From NCBI GenBank assembly GCA_036346375.1, contig CM070508.1, positions 19,598,852-19,662,851 on the forward strand: DNA of 64,000 bases. The letters run 5' to 3'. Shown here piece by piece: positions 11,901-22,860 of the stretch (positions within the stretch are counted from its first letter, which is position 1; each line of letters begins with the position of its first letter). The position numbers and the translations under genes are program-made. The notes below the pieces were generated by a model. That model did not search any database. It saw only the letters and a program-made list of their open reading frames with translations, and had not been told where the DNA came from. The DNA comes from Guadua angustifolia (lineage: Eukaryota > Streptophyta > Magnoliopsida > Poales > Poaceae).

Positions 11901-12282
11901 AGTCCAAAGGTTTCACAAAAAGGGGAAACTCGCGCCAAGATATGTAGGACCGTTTAAGATCATAAGCCGCAGGGGTGAAGTCGCATACCAACTGGAGTTA
12001 CCGCAAACATTAGCGGGAGTACACAACGTCTTCCATGTATCGCAACTCAAGAAGTCTCTCCGAGTACCTGATGAGCAAACACCCTTGGAAGCAATTGCAC
12101 TACAGGAGGACTTGACCTATAAAGAATACCCGGTAAAGATTCTGGACACAATGGATCGAAAAACAAGGAACAAGACAACCCGCTTGTGCAGAGTTCAGTC
12201 GAGCAATCACTCGGAAAGCGAAGTCACCTGGGAGCGTGAAGAAGATTTGAAAAAGGAATTTTCGAACCTATTCTCTAGTTAA
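8911..12282 (+). pseudogene. Gypsy pol: protease, reverse transcriptase, RNase H, integrase, chromodomain
   Basis: Pol is in the same frame as gag. The aspartic protease shows LFDSGASHSLVS (Asp codon 9022) and later VILGIDWL. Reverse transcriptase covers about 9500-10040 and shows the FIDD catalytic box at 9952-9963. RNase H (about 10380-10740) shows YCDAS, TDHKSLKY and ADALSRK. Integrase has the HHCC zinc module (about 11040-11160) and the DDE core (first Asp 11242, second Asp 11425). A chromodomain follows at about 12120-12280. In-frame stops lie at 8956, 10039, 10336, 10954, 11515, 11533 and 11620, with no frameshifts. These parts would copy element RNA and insert the DNA, with the chromodomain steering to marked chromatin. 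As it stands it cannot make an active polyprotein. Confidence 0.93.
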
Positions 12283-12310
12283 GTTTCAAATCTCGGGGTC
12301 GAGATTCTGT

Positions 12311-12323
12311 TAAGGGGGGTAGG
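12311..12323 (+). promoter_or_regulatory. Polypurine tract of the gypsy element
   Basis: TAAGGGGGGTAGG lies directly before the 3' LTR start at 12326 and would prime plus-strand DNA synthesis. Confidence 0.85.
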
Positions 12324-12325
12324 TT

Positions 12326-15300
12326 TGTAACATCCCAAAAATTTGGCCTAATTTAAATTTTTGGAGTTATTTGAATTTTTGTGAATTTTGGAATTTATTT
12401 GGATTTATCTGAATCTAATTTAAATTAATCTTTCTCTTTAATAATTAAATAATAGAAAAGTAATTATCAAAAATAAATAAAAATATTTTATCTGAGTTCT
12501 AAATCCCATGAGATATTTTCTAGAATTTTTCGGGTATATTTAGTGCTCTAAATAATTACTTTGATTTTCTGTGATTATTTTAATTAAGAAAAGCAGAGAA
12601 ATATTCTTGCTACAATGCTGGGCCAAGCCCAACACTGTGCGCGGCGTAACGGCCCAATAAGCCGGAAGCTTAACCGTTATCCTTCGGCGCCGTCCGATGC
12701 GGATCATGCGTTTAAGAGGCCGCCACGTCGTTGTGCCGCGTGAGCCGTCGGATCCGTGTGACACAGACGGTCGAATGGGGCTCCCGATGCCTCGATTCCG
12801 TTCCATCGGGCGCCGCCGCCGTTTTAACGCAGGTGGTTGGCCGGCACAGTAATGGCGGCCGTTCTCGCAAACCGAAGCGTCGCCCGAGCAACGAAATACC
12901 TCGTCGAAACGTGCTCTTTCTTCCGCACCTTTTGTCCGCTCACCCGTACACTGTCGTGCTCCATAGCTCCACCAGTTGCTTACCGGAGTTTGCATTGCTG
13001 CCGCTTCGGTTTTCCTTGCTTTCCGCCGCGGTTAGTCACGGTCCTCTGACTTGAAGCACGGATTCGAGACCCTTGAGTCAAGCCGCACCTTCCACGACGT
13101 TTCATCTCACCGGAGAAGTCCCGGAGCGCCGCCAACCGAGTCATCTTCCTCGTCTCTGGCCTTCGGAAGCCACCGCATCGCCGCCATCCACTTCGAATAC
13201 TGTCAACTGTCGGATCTACATCGAACCGCTCCGGTGAGTCCACGTAGCCATCTTTGATGTGTCTGATAATGTCCGTCGGATCTTAGATCTGTGGTTGAGA
13301 TCTCGCCACGTAGCACCGATAGCCCTAACCACGTTGAACCGTAGCCGTCGATTCTAGAATGACCAGCCGGGATGCGGCCAAGTGTCCCTCGCCGGGACCG
13401 TCCACGTCGCTAGGTCAAAACTGGTCGTTGGACTGAATCCGAGCCGTCGGATTTTGAACGCACGGGCGGGATGTTGTCGTACCGCTAGCCAGTAGGAGCG
13501 CGCCACGTAGCCCTAGGGTTCCGAGGCGGCATCGCGTCTGGGCCGTTGGATTCAACGGACGGCTTGGATGGTGCCGCGTGGCCCAATAATGTGTCGACGT
13601 GTGGCTCGGGAGTTGAACTGGTCCAATCGTGGCTGTTGATTTGGCGGACGGTTGGGATAGCGCCGCGTGTCGGCGTGGCACTCGAAGCGTCGCCGTTTGA
13701 CCGGGCATTGAACCGGGTATTGATTCCGACCGTCGGATTCAAATCCAACAGGTGGGAACGCATGTGCTGCGTGAGCCAGTGGGGTTGTGCCAAGTGTCAC
13801 CAGATGAGCCAAGCTGGTACTGTTCCATTGGGTCCCACCTGTCAGTGGGGAAGCCGTAAGGGCCGACGTCATCATGACGTACGTCATCCGAGGGGCCCAC
13901 GGGTCAGTGACACTATTAGGTGGACCGAGTCCACCGTGAACCCGACCCGAGCCGTGAGCCTGGTCCATGGACCAGAGGTGACGTGGCTAGGTCCGGTGCT
14001 GACACGTGTCGGCCGGTGGAATTAACCGGAATTTCCAGAAGAAAAATAAATAGTTTAATTCGGGTATTTCTTTTATTTTAATTTATAAATTTATAATCGC
14101 TATAACTTTTGCGTTTTAACTCCTATTTGGGTGATTCCAGTTCCTAAAATTTTTTTAAAATGTGAGCTATTTATTGGTGAATTTTATTTTATTTTTAGAG
14201 TTGATCTTGCTATCTGTTTAGTGTATTTATTGAATGTATGCTTATTCAAGTAGACGTTGAATTGCCGGAAAACTTCGAGGGGGAGATTCCAGCACAAGAT
14301 CAAGCTCCAGATCAGGATCATCCGTTGTTTGAAGGCAAGTCATGTTTTGATCATTTTGCTCCTAAGTTTTGAAAATATATTTTGATTCAAACTATGCATG
14401 CTAATTTAATTAAAAATAGATTTAATTAATTTGGGTGAATTAGTCATTCAACCAATTTGTTATTGCCGCCTTGTCTCTAATATTTGTATGCCATGATTCA
14501 CTTGATGCCCTAGGTTGATAACATTAGTTGGATGCAATGATATGCCAACACGGGAGGCTTAGACTGTGAATAGTTGCTTAGCCTTGCTTATGTCGTGAAT
14601 AATCTTTTATAATACAAAAGCAATATTGATTAAAGGAATAGCGAATGTATTTTGGTAAATGGTGGAATGTGTTGGTAATGATGTTGAAGTGTGGAGACCT
14701 GTGTGGTTCTACATGAAGGTTGATTTGCTGGCATGTGTTGCACCGTAAAACAACTTGGGGTGGGAAAATGATTTAGACTGGGGCAAGTGGCAAGAGAGCT
14801 TCGTGCCAGGTGCGCTTGTGTGGCAACAGAATGACTTAATTAAAATGAGATGGCCGTGTGCCGAACTTTTGAAAGGAAGTCTTGCCCTAGACAGTTAAGG
14901 ACTTTACCTTGTGAGCCTTTGAACTGAGTTACTCGTACAACCACATGTCTGGTATGGGACATACTTAGTTTAGTAGGGTTCTAATATCTTTCCTTTGAAA
15001 CCTCGGGGCGGCAGTTACACAAGAGTGTAACTGTGTGGGGGAGCGTACTTGTGCCACGGCTTGGTACCCATCCAACAATATTCGCTAGTTCTAAGCTTCG
15101 GCTTTGAGTGAGGGAAGCGTTAGGAAGGCCATACTGGGGAGGTTCATAGGTTTAGATGTTGGTTTCTGAAAGACTTTGTTGCAATCAATCACCTGTGTGG
15201 TGAGCGACTGTATCGTGTGGGTAAAGTGTACAACCTCTGCAGAGTGTACAATCTATTTGAATAGCCGAGTCCACGGAATTGGACAAAGCTCGGGGATTAT

Positions 15301-15951
15301 AGTCGAGGGGTATATCTTTGAAAATAAAATGGGATGAAAGGCTGTGTGCCAGGGTTAAAGGTGAAATTTGATTAAGGACCGTGTGTCCAAAATTATGTGG
15401 AAAACAATTGGAGAAACTTATTATATTAATCTGGTTTTGCTGCTTTATATCTAAATAAATAGTAAGTTAAAATATTGATGCAACGCAAAATAACCAATTG
15501 AGCCATTCCTTTGTAATAAGCCATGCATGTAGTAATAGAACTGCACTCTGTGCATGACTTGTTGAGTAAGGTGTGTACTCACCCTTGCTTACAACAACAT
15601 ATCAGAAGAAGAGTCTGCGCCTGCTTGGGAAGAGGAGTTTAACGAGGGGCCGGAGAACTAGGGAGCAAGCCTTGTCAGTAGCCTGTGGAAAGGAGATGGA
15701 TCACTAAGATGCTTTATTTTCCGCTGTTATTTTATTGATACTCTGATTTATGTAAACCCTGCGTGGCAAACTATTGTAAGGTGACCATAAAGTCGTACAA
15801 CTCATTTATATTCATGTTTGAAGTACTTTATTATTATTCCGCTGTGTATGATTGTGGTACTTTAACCCTGTTTAGCCTGTGTGCACTAGCGTGATCCTGG
15901 ACTAGTGCTGAATACACAGAGGGTCCGAATTTGCAGATTCGGGTCCTGACA
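12326..15951 (+). repeat. 3' LTR of the Tekay-type gypsy element (3.6 kb)
   Basis: It begins TGTAACATCCC right after the polypurine tract and ends GGTCCTGACA. The first half (about 12600-14020) is GC-rich and the second half AT-rich. ORFs on both strands in the GC-rich half have no family signature and follow base composition, so I treat none as genes. The right border is fixed by the TG/CA rule and by the start of the next LTR. Only one LTR is in the window, so the end cannot be confirmed by self-comparison. Confidence 0.8.
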
Positions 15952-17807
15952 GGGGGGGTGAATAGGCAAATTTTCAAATTTTAGTGCTTAATTATAGCAC
16001 AACTATCAAGCTTCAACAACTTGGTTATCAGATGCAATATGAAAGAATGAAATATTCGGAACAAAAAAAACAACGAAAAATAATGAGAATGCAAGAATGT
16101 AAATAAGAGACACAAGAATTTTATCCCGTGGTTCAGAGCTTGTCTCCTAATCCACGTTGGAGCACTTCTCCTTGAAGTATAGCTCCCCCACAAGCTAGTC
16201 GCAGTAGCTTTGGGTCTCCACTATGGCAACTCTTTCACCACTCCAGTGAGATGAGTTCAAAACCTTTCACAAACAATGTGGCCTTCCACAAACGCTTTGG
16301 ACAGGTCGCATCTTCATTGCCTCCAACCCATCTAGGATCACCAAGACCCAAGAGTAATAGACTACACACAAGCCCTGTCTCTTAGATCACTCAACACAGC
16401 ACTAGTTAGACTAAGCTTGGAGTAAGAACACTTAGAAAGTGAAGGTTTTTTAGTTCAGAGTTTCAGCACACTCTCTTTGAAGGAATGAAAGCTCTAAGTT
16501 TGCTAAAATATCAAGGAGATCAAAAAGTTCTGTGGTAGATGGCTCAGGAAATGCTTATATAGGCATTTGGGATGAATATAGCTGTTACACCTACCACAGT
16601 GACCATTGCAACGTGTTAGACTGTCAAAAATCAAGATTACACATTTACAACGAACTTAGAGAAACAAGCTAGCGATACTGGTCCTGTGTACTCCGGACCA
16701 AATGGACTTATTTACACTGGACCAAAAAATTTGGTCCGTCGTACATAGGTTTTGGTCCGGCGAAGGAGTGAGAATTCAACATGTGCGCCAGACCAAAATA
16801 TTTGGTTCGCCGTAGATGGATTTCACAGGAATCAGTAGCCACGAACTTTTTGACAAAGAATGAGTTCAACCGAGAGAATTACTTTAGCGCTGGACAGAAT
16901 TTGATGAAGGCGGAATTTGGTCCGACGTGAATGGACTGAGCTCGGTTAGAATTTTGATCAAGAATACTTGGAGTAGAATGTTATTTGGAGCTAAGGAAGT
17001 TTATCCGAGAGAAAAACAACTACGCTGGACTGAATTTTGAAAAAGCGGGATTTGGTCCGGTGTGAATGGTGTGTGCACGGTTAAAGGTTTCTTCAAAGAA
17101 TTTTCACCATGGATTGAAGGTAAAATGGTCTAGAGAAGCATTATGAGCATTTGATCAAGCATACCATTCCAAGAATTGTTTGGTGTAGATGGAATGTACT
17201 CGGTTTGCTTTAAACATAGAATACACTCACCATGGATTAAAGGAATCAAAAACAAGACTTTGGTCTGGCGAAAAAATGAAACCTTTCACATGTGCGCTGG
17301 ACTGAAAAGTTTGGTCCGCCATGAATGGGAAGTGTTCAGATAGGATTTAAGCCTAGAGATTTTTGGCGTCGGAGCACGAAGGACTTTGGTCCGGCGGAGA
17401 TGGGTTTTGACTAAGGTTGCACCGAACTTGAGGAGAGATAAATGAAGTTTAGTCCGGGGAACACTTAGACCCTATTTGGGGTTAAGACTGATTAGGAGGT
17501 AAAGAAGTGATGAAAGGATTTTAACTCCAAACAGTCTAATCTAGACTTAGCCTTGTGAACCAATATTCTATCTTGTGCATAATCCCTCTTTATAGTACGG
17601 CCAATATAAATAACCCTAGCTATTATGCTTGAATCATCTCCCAAGCCAAAAACTACTAACAACTAGCCTTAATCTTATTCTTTCAGACAACTTCTTTAAT
17701 ACTCCAATCCAAAGTCTTCAAAGCTTTAGATATTATTGACTTAGTCATCAATACCAAAACCATATAATTAACACAAAACAAACAATTAGGGGGCCTAGAT
17801 GCTATCA
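15952..17807 (-). repeat. Solo LTR of an Opie/Ji-like SIRE element
   Basis: On the minus strand it starts TGATAGCATCTAGGCCCCCT, close to the Opie/Ji LTR start as I remember it. It ends with the CACCCCCCCT signature also seen at the ends of the SIRE LTRs here. It carries a TATA box (16553-16562) and, upstream of it in element sense (about 16680-17460), many copies of a TTTGGTCCG motif in both directions. No internal region follows on either side. The left edge overlaps the gypsy LTR end (TGACA, 15947-15951), and I see no matching target duplication, because the right neighbour is a truncated element. Confidence 0.75.
16553..16562 (-). promoter_or_regulatory. TATA box of the solo LTR
   Basis: The minus strand reads CTATATAAGC within the solo LTR, between the TTTGGTCCG-rich upstream part and the transcribed part. 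Confidence 0.55.
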
Positions 17808-17989
17808 GCGAGATGTGCCGAAGGTCCAGACGGTCAGGGATCATTGGAGGATAACTAGACACGGAGTCGCTACGAGCATAGATTATAAGGGAATGGCTGA
17901 GATGCTAACTGGGGGCTGCTCAGATCAAGGAAAGCTGTTGGATTGTAGTTTAGAGGATAGAGTAGTGGTCAAGTTAGTTTGTGTGAATC

Positions 17990-18185
17990 TCAACCCTTGA
18001 TGAAGTTTCTTGAGGGCCAAGTAGAACTCGTCCAAGGGTGGAAGATGATCAATATCAACCCTTGGTGAGATTACTTGGGGGCCAAGTTGAACTCATCCAA
18101 GGGTGGAGGATGACTCAATCTCAACCTTTGGTGAGATTACTTGGGGGCTAAGTTGAACTCATCCAAGGGTGGAGGCTGACTCAAG
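17990..18185 (+). repeat. Three tandem 65-bp units upstream of the LTR TATA box
   Basis: Each unit holds CAACCCTTG (or one change), then ACTTGGGGGCCAAGTTGAAC-like sequence and ATCCAAGGGTGGA. Units start near 17990, 18055 and 18121. The related LTRs at 45020 and 54428 have only one such block. Confidence 0.85.
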
Positions 18186-18190
18186 AGTAG

Positions 18191-18198
18191 TATAAATA
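18191..18198 (+). promoter_or_regulatory. LTR TATA box (TATAAATA)
   Basis: It sits a few bases downstream of the triplicated block and matches the TATAAATA at 45658-45665 in the related LTR. Confidence 0.65.
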
Positions 18199-18857
18199 GA
18201 GGGGGAGGGGTAGCTCTCCACTTTTGAAGGTTTTGTGTGATCCTTTGAGCTTTGCCCACCTTGTAATGAGGCTTTGTAAAATTTTCTACAGAAAAATTAA
18301 ATTTTACTTCCTTACTATTCTGAATTTAATTCAGCATTTACATTATATTTTAAATTCAACATTTAAATTCCACACTTTAAATTTCACAATTTATTTTCTT
18401 GCAATTTACATTCTCGCAAGTTGGATTTGCCTTCTCCCCTTCTACTTACTTTTTAAATTTTGCAATTTAATTTCTTTCAATTTACATTCTCACAAATTGG
18501 ATTTGCCTACCCTCCTTCTACTTGCATGTGCTTGTTGTGCTGAGGATGTATGATTGATGGATGAATCTTCTTCATATCATATCATCATCATCTAGGTAAT
18601 CTTTTGTAAGAACTCGATCGTTTTGCTCTTTCTTTGTAGATTGTGTTTGAGGTTCCTGTGTTCTTACTTGGTGTGACAAGTGGGAGGTTATCTAAGATCA
18701 TCTTGATCATCAAAACCCCATAAGCAAGTCCAAGACCAAGATTTTGCTCTTCTGTGCATTAGTGTTTCAAGAGGAGTCTTGGCTGGGTTTCCTTTAAAGG
18801 GGGGAAAATTTAGTTAGAATCGTTCACCCGCTCTGATTGCCATTTCAGTTCTTCAAT

Positions 18858-18870
18858 TGGTATTAGAGCC
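18858..18870 (+). promoter_or_regulatory. Primer-binding site with one change (TGGTATTAGAGCC)
   Basis: It lies two bases after the LTR end. Compared with TGGTATCAGAGCC at 46708 it has a C-to-T change in the tRNA-complementary stretch. Confidence 0.85.
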
Positions 18871-18912
18871 TGGTTTTGCTCTTTCATAGATCTTGACCAG
18901 TCTCAAGAGCCA

Positions 18913-19812
18913 TGGCGATGGACAAGTATTCCATCAAACCTTCGATTTTTTCTAGAGTTAATTTTTCTTTTTGGAAATCGAGAATGGAGTCGTACATCAC
19001 TACCTAGGGCTTTCTGATTTGGCAGAAGGTGAAGCTCCCATATGAGATTCCTACCGATGAGAATGTCACGATCAGTAATATGGCTGACACTAAGGTGAAT
19101 GTTAAGGCAAGGAACATCCTCATACAGGGCCTTAGACATAGTTAGTACTATAGGATTGCTCACCTACGATCTGCTCACCAGATCTGGGTGACCCTCGATG
19201 CTTACCATATGAGGGCACCACTTAGATCAAGAAGGTGAGACAGGATCAATACAAGTGTTATTACAACAAATTTGAACAGTATGCCGGTGGGACCCTTGAT
19301 GAGTGTTTTGGTTGCTTCACAAAGATCTTGAGCGATCTCCGTGCAGTTAGTTGCACATTCTCAGACTCAGAGAAAGCTTGACACTTCTTGACCGCACTCG
19401 ATTTTTGGGTTTGGGAGATGAAGTTGACCTTGACTCTTGATAGGCTTTACTCCCAGCTCAAGACTCGGGAGATCGACGTTGTCTCTCGTAAGACAAAATC
19501 ACAGTTGATGGCCTTGCTCACCGATCCCAATGGATCATGTTCTGAGACTTCAGTTGGTTTCTCCCTTTCTGCCTTTTGTGAGCTAAGCGATGAACAGTTG
19601 GAAAATTTTCTAGAAAGTGAGCTTTCTCTTTTGGCTCACAAATTTTCTCATGTTTATAAGAGGGTAAGGGAGAGGAAGAGAGGTGACACAATCACCTGCT
19701 TTGAGTGTGGTGGGCCCAACCACGTTTGGATGAACTGCCCCAAGTTAGAGAAAGGTAAGAACAACTCCAACGGTTTAGGAAAGAATGAGTACACCTACAA
19801 GAACTACAACAT
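18913..19812 (+). pseudogene. SIRE gag fragment, multiple stops and shifts
   Basis: It starts ATGGCGATGGACAAG, parallel to the gag start at 46761. The gag fold can be followed (FWKSRMESY, ARNILIQGL, LRSAHQIWVTLDAY, FTKILSDLRAV, FLTAL), with stops and at least one shift before 19388. The frame from 19388 is open and includes a zinc knuckle (CFECGGPNHVWMNC, about 19700-19740), where Trp replaces the usual Arg. It ends where the sequence joins GRF-type material. It is non-functional. Confidence 0.88.
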
Positions 19813-19858
19813 GAGGGAAATAACAGTCGGGTGTTCTACAAATGCCCTTTTTTCTCTG
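19813..19858 (+). pseudogene. Short GRF zinc-finger-like exon fragment
   Basis: One frame reads NNSRVFYKCPFFS and is followed by GTAAGTG, a good splice donor. The RxFYxCP pattern is typical of the middle of a GRF zinc finger. It starts abruptly at the junction with the gag fragment. It may belong with the GRF-type exon at 20622-21164. The match is short. Confidence 0.45.
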
Positions 19859-20621
19859 TAAGTGAAAAGTTAATTTGATTTCTTCTCGTTTTGATATTTT
19901 CTTTCCTGTTCGAGTTGTCTATTGTCGAGAGATTAGCTTTCTTTCCACGGCCTCAACGCATGTTCACATCGTCACGTAGGCTGTAGGATGCCAATATTTC
20001 TAGTAGGCAGACATCATGGATACCTCGATGGAGATTCTTGCAAGCACAGTACCACAGAGGATATAGCCTGTGATGGAGTAGAGCATGGACGCAGAGGCTG
20101 AACATGCTGATGTTTAAGATGTAGCGCATTTTAAATCATGTCAAGTAGTTGAAGATGATTGTGTGTGTGGCTTTCTTTATTGTATTGTATGCTATACTAG
20201 CGAAGTAGTTCATTTCCTGCAAAGGAGACAAAGTTAGTCACGGATGCCATTTGAAGTGGTTTAAGAATAATGTAATTTATTTATTATTTCAATATGGTCT
20301 TTCGCTTTGTTAACTTATGTGCTATTCAGATATGATCTTTTGCTTTGCTAACTTATGAGTTACGTAATTATCTCCTCGTAGTAATGATAGTTGTGAAATA
20401 CTAAAAGTATCCATCACCTTTCGCAGTTACAAGTCATAACACTCTGCCCACCGCTTTCATGTTTTTTAGGCCGATTCGACAACACACTGCTCCCTCTTTC
20501 TCAGAGTGAAGTGACCACACGTTGGTTATTGCTTTCTCAAACCGATCAAACTGAGCCAACCCCCACATCGAACACCATAGCCCTACCTGCACCACAGCCC
20601 CCTTCACTAGCAGGTTCACCA
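19859..20621 (+). other. No gene seen; possible intron or spacer of the GRF remnant
   Basis: About 760 bp that are AT-rich at 20160-20420. No domain, repeat or RNA gene is recognised. It could be the intron joining the two GRF-like pieces. Confidence 0.4.
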
Positions 20622-21164
20622 TGGTCGACTACGCAGCAATTCTTCATAGGCCCAAGTGGCTTGCCGAGAAGGGGAAAACTGTCCAAATGTTTCTTGCAAG
20701 AATGCATCTATGCCACCGGAGTTTCTCCACCCAAACTGCGATTGCGACGAACCAGCATGGATAAAGCAGTCTAGACATCCCGACACTGCTCCTTGGGTGT
20801 ACTACACATGCCTCTGGGAAATACGCGTAAGTTAATGGCATGCATGTATATTCCTTGATGTGTTTTTCAGACTTCTAACTTCGTCCTCGTATGACACCAG
20901 GGAGAAGACAGTTGCCACTTCTTCCAATGGATCAATGGCACGGATAAGTACAATAAGGAGTACTTGTAGCACGAAGAGTACTTGTACTTTGCATATGCCC
21001 CCGAGCGATTCCATTGTTGGAAGCCTGAGGAAGACAAACTAAAGCAACCGTGCTACCAGGACGACATGACGCACTTGTGGAAGGCACTAAAGAAGCATCA
21101 GGCACATCGCAAGAAGATGAAGGAGGTAGCCGACGAGCGGGACAAACGCGAGTGTGAGGAGTAA
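20622..21164 (+). pseudogene. GRF-type zinc-finger protein remnant (two exons)
   Basis: An ATG in good context at 20622 opens MVDYAAILHRPKW. After a one-base frame change near 20715 the sequence reads a GRF finger: CDCDEPAW, then WVYYTC, then an intron (about 20827-20901, GTAAGT to CCAG), then GEDSCHFFQWINGTDKYN. The Cys-x-Cys, Cys and Cys-x-Phe-x-Trp ligands are all present. A stop (TAG) follows at NKEYL, after which the frame continues with YFAYAPERFHCW to a Lys/Glu-rich helical tail ending at 21164. GRF fingers bind nucleic acids, and in grasses many copies lie in transposon-rich DNA. The gene is broken, and whether it came from a host gene or a transposon is unclear. Confidence 0.65.
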
Positions 21165-22578
21165 AAAATCCCCTAGAAGACTATTATTGGGTCGATGTGT
21201 ATGGGCCTAATTGGAAGGAGGCAAAGGTCCTACATCTCGTGCAATCAAAGGGGAAGACACCAATGGATCCTTCCACATATGGTCTACTACAATAAGTATG
21301 ACTTTTTCCATTTCCAAAAGGTGCACATGTATCTTAACAGTAGTTTTTGTTCATGGTTTGTCTATGTCGTTGCACCTTGTCTCTTCCATCATTTTCTGTG
21401 TCAACCAATGTCATTTTCTATGCCATGCTATGTGCCACCCTATTATTTCAATTTCATGCTACATACCCTAATATTTGTATGTATATTTCTCTCATCATTT
21501 TGTACATCCTGCCTTGTCATTTTCTTCCGTATGAGCCATATAGTCCCTACCTTCGTTATGTTTGTACCAACTGTAATCATTACTATTGCGAATTTTTCCT
21601 TACCATTTGAAACATATGCTGCGCTACCCTGTAATCATTTGAAAAAACAAACACGATGCCAATCAAAACGGTGATAGTGGCCTACGACTATAATTTTTCT
21701 ATTCGGCTTATTATTTTTTGAAATTCTTAATTTCTCGTGTAATATTTAGAAAAATTTCTAACAAGCTTCCCTCAATGTCGCCATATTATTTGGCGACATA
21801 CTTATGCCATATTCTAACAAGTTCATAAGTTACTGTCTTTTGGGCATCTTCATGTCTATTGCATGTACAACAATTTGATTGTAATTCCACAATGTTGAAG
21901 TACAACAGTCAACAAATAAATGCAACAACTATCCATTAAAATTCCACAATTTTGCAAGCAATCGCCAAACCAAAAAAAAAATCAAAAATTGTCGATTGAA
22001 ATACCCCAATTTTGTGTAAACCAAAAAAATTCAAAAACTATCAATTCGAACTCCACAATTTTGCAGTACATGATTGAAAAAAAAACTATCAGTTAAAATT
22101 CCCCTTTTTCGTGCTACCCCCGCGGCGCAGCGGCATGGGGCTATTCTTACTGATACGCGAGCAGGAGAGCTAAAAATGAAAAATATCAAAACAAGGCAGC
22201 CCAAATACATCAACAGTTCTATGCTTGCAAGCTGTTGAACCTTTCTTTACTTCGGCTTTGCCAAGGCAAGTGAAACGAGCATTATGTACGTGCAATTTCT
22301 GTTGGACGATGGCCTCTCATGTCCCAGCGATCAGTGAGTTCTAACTGAGATCTCCTGCTGATGGTACCAAAAAAAAAATTCAGATTTAGCCGAGCGCTGG
22401 TTAATTTTCCAGCAGACCCGCTGTCCCGTCTCGGCAGAATCCAGCGGTTGTCTGCCGCTGAAATAAAAGCAAAAACAAAAAAAAAAGGCAGCACAGCCGA
22501 TTCCAGCGGTCTCTAGCCGTATGAAAAAAATAAAACAACAGTTTTGACTGCTAGGGGCTTGATTTGCAAATTTGTTGT
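21165..22578. other. Intergenic, no gene seen
   Basis: The sequence is AT-rich with short ORFs that have no family signature. Around 22300-22520 are a few CCAGCGGT-type repeats and A-runs. It ends at the TGT that is the left target duplication of CACTA element 1. The LRR pseudogene on the far side of that element does not visibly continue here. Confidence 0.5.
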
Positions 22579-22860
22579 CACTGCTACAGAACTGGGCATC
22601 ACAACCGGTCTATTAGAAGCGGTTTGGTGCGAACCCGTTGTGATGTTCGCACCAGAAGCGGTTCGTAGGCAACGGTCCGGAGAGGGCTTCCAGAAGCGGT
22701 TTGAGACACGAACCGCTTCTGTATGTTGCTTTCTAGAAGCGGTTCTTGTCTCAAACCACTTCTAATTTCCAGAAGCGGTTTGAGACAAGAACCGCTTGTA
22801 GAAAGCCACATACAGAAGCGGTTCGTGTCTCAAACCGCTTCTGGAAGCCTTCCCGCCCAG
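22579..22860. repeat. Left subterminal repeats of CACTA 1
   Basis: At least eight copies of AGAAGCGGTT or its complement AACCGCTTCT, spaced 20-50 bp apart between about 22614 and 22850, often as inverted pairs. In En/Spm elements such subterminal repeats are binding sites for the element's DNA-binding protein. Confidence 0.88.

Larger units (their letters stand above)
7586..15951 (+). mobile_element. Tekay-type Ty3-gypsy (chromovirus) element, right part with gag-pol and 3' LTR
   Basis: This continues the element interrupted at 1402. The order on the plus strand is leader (7586-7800), gag-pol (7801-12282), polypurine tract, and a 3.6 kb LTR starting TGTAACATCCC and ending GTCCTGACA. Domain order protease, reverse transcriptase, RNase H, integrase, chromodomain places it in the chromovirus group. 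The long LTR with a TGTAACATCCC start matches the Tekay/RIRE3 lineage as I know it. The 5' LTR is outside the window or lost, and gag-pol carries 12 stop codons, so the element is dead. Confidence 0.9.
17808..18855 (+). repeat. Partial 5' LTR with a triplicated upstream block
   Basis: It shares with 45327-46705 the GGTCCAGACGGTC segment, the TATAAATA box, the GCTCCTTTGAGCTTTGCCCA-like segment around 18238-18260, and the CTTCA end. It differs by three tandem copies of a roughly 65-bp block just upstream of the TATA box. Confidence 0.85.
17808..19812 (+). mobile_element. Truncated SIRE-type copia element (partial 5' LTR plus gag)
   Basis: This fragment is related to the full-length element at 45020-56100. 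Sequence from 17808 aligns with that element's LTR from about 45327, so roughly the first 300 bp of LTR are missing. The LTR end, primer site and gag start follow in the same arrangement. The gag is cut at about 19812, where unrelated GRF-type sequence begins. No pol and no 3' LTR are present. Confidence 0.85.

Noticed and set aside
12540..14025. Several ORFs in the GC-rich half of the gypsy LTR
   Set aside because: They overlap on both strands, have no recognised domain and lie wholly within an LTR.
21165..22578. Kinase domain of the LRR gene continuing left of CACTA-1
   Set aside because: No kinase motifs are readable on the minus strand in this stretch.
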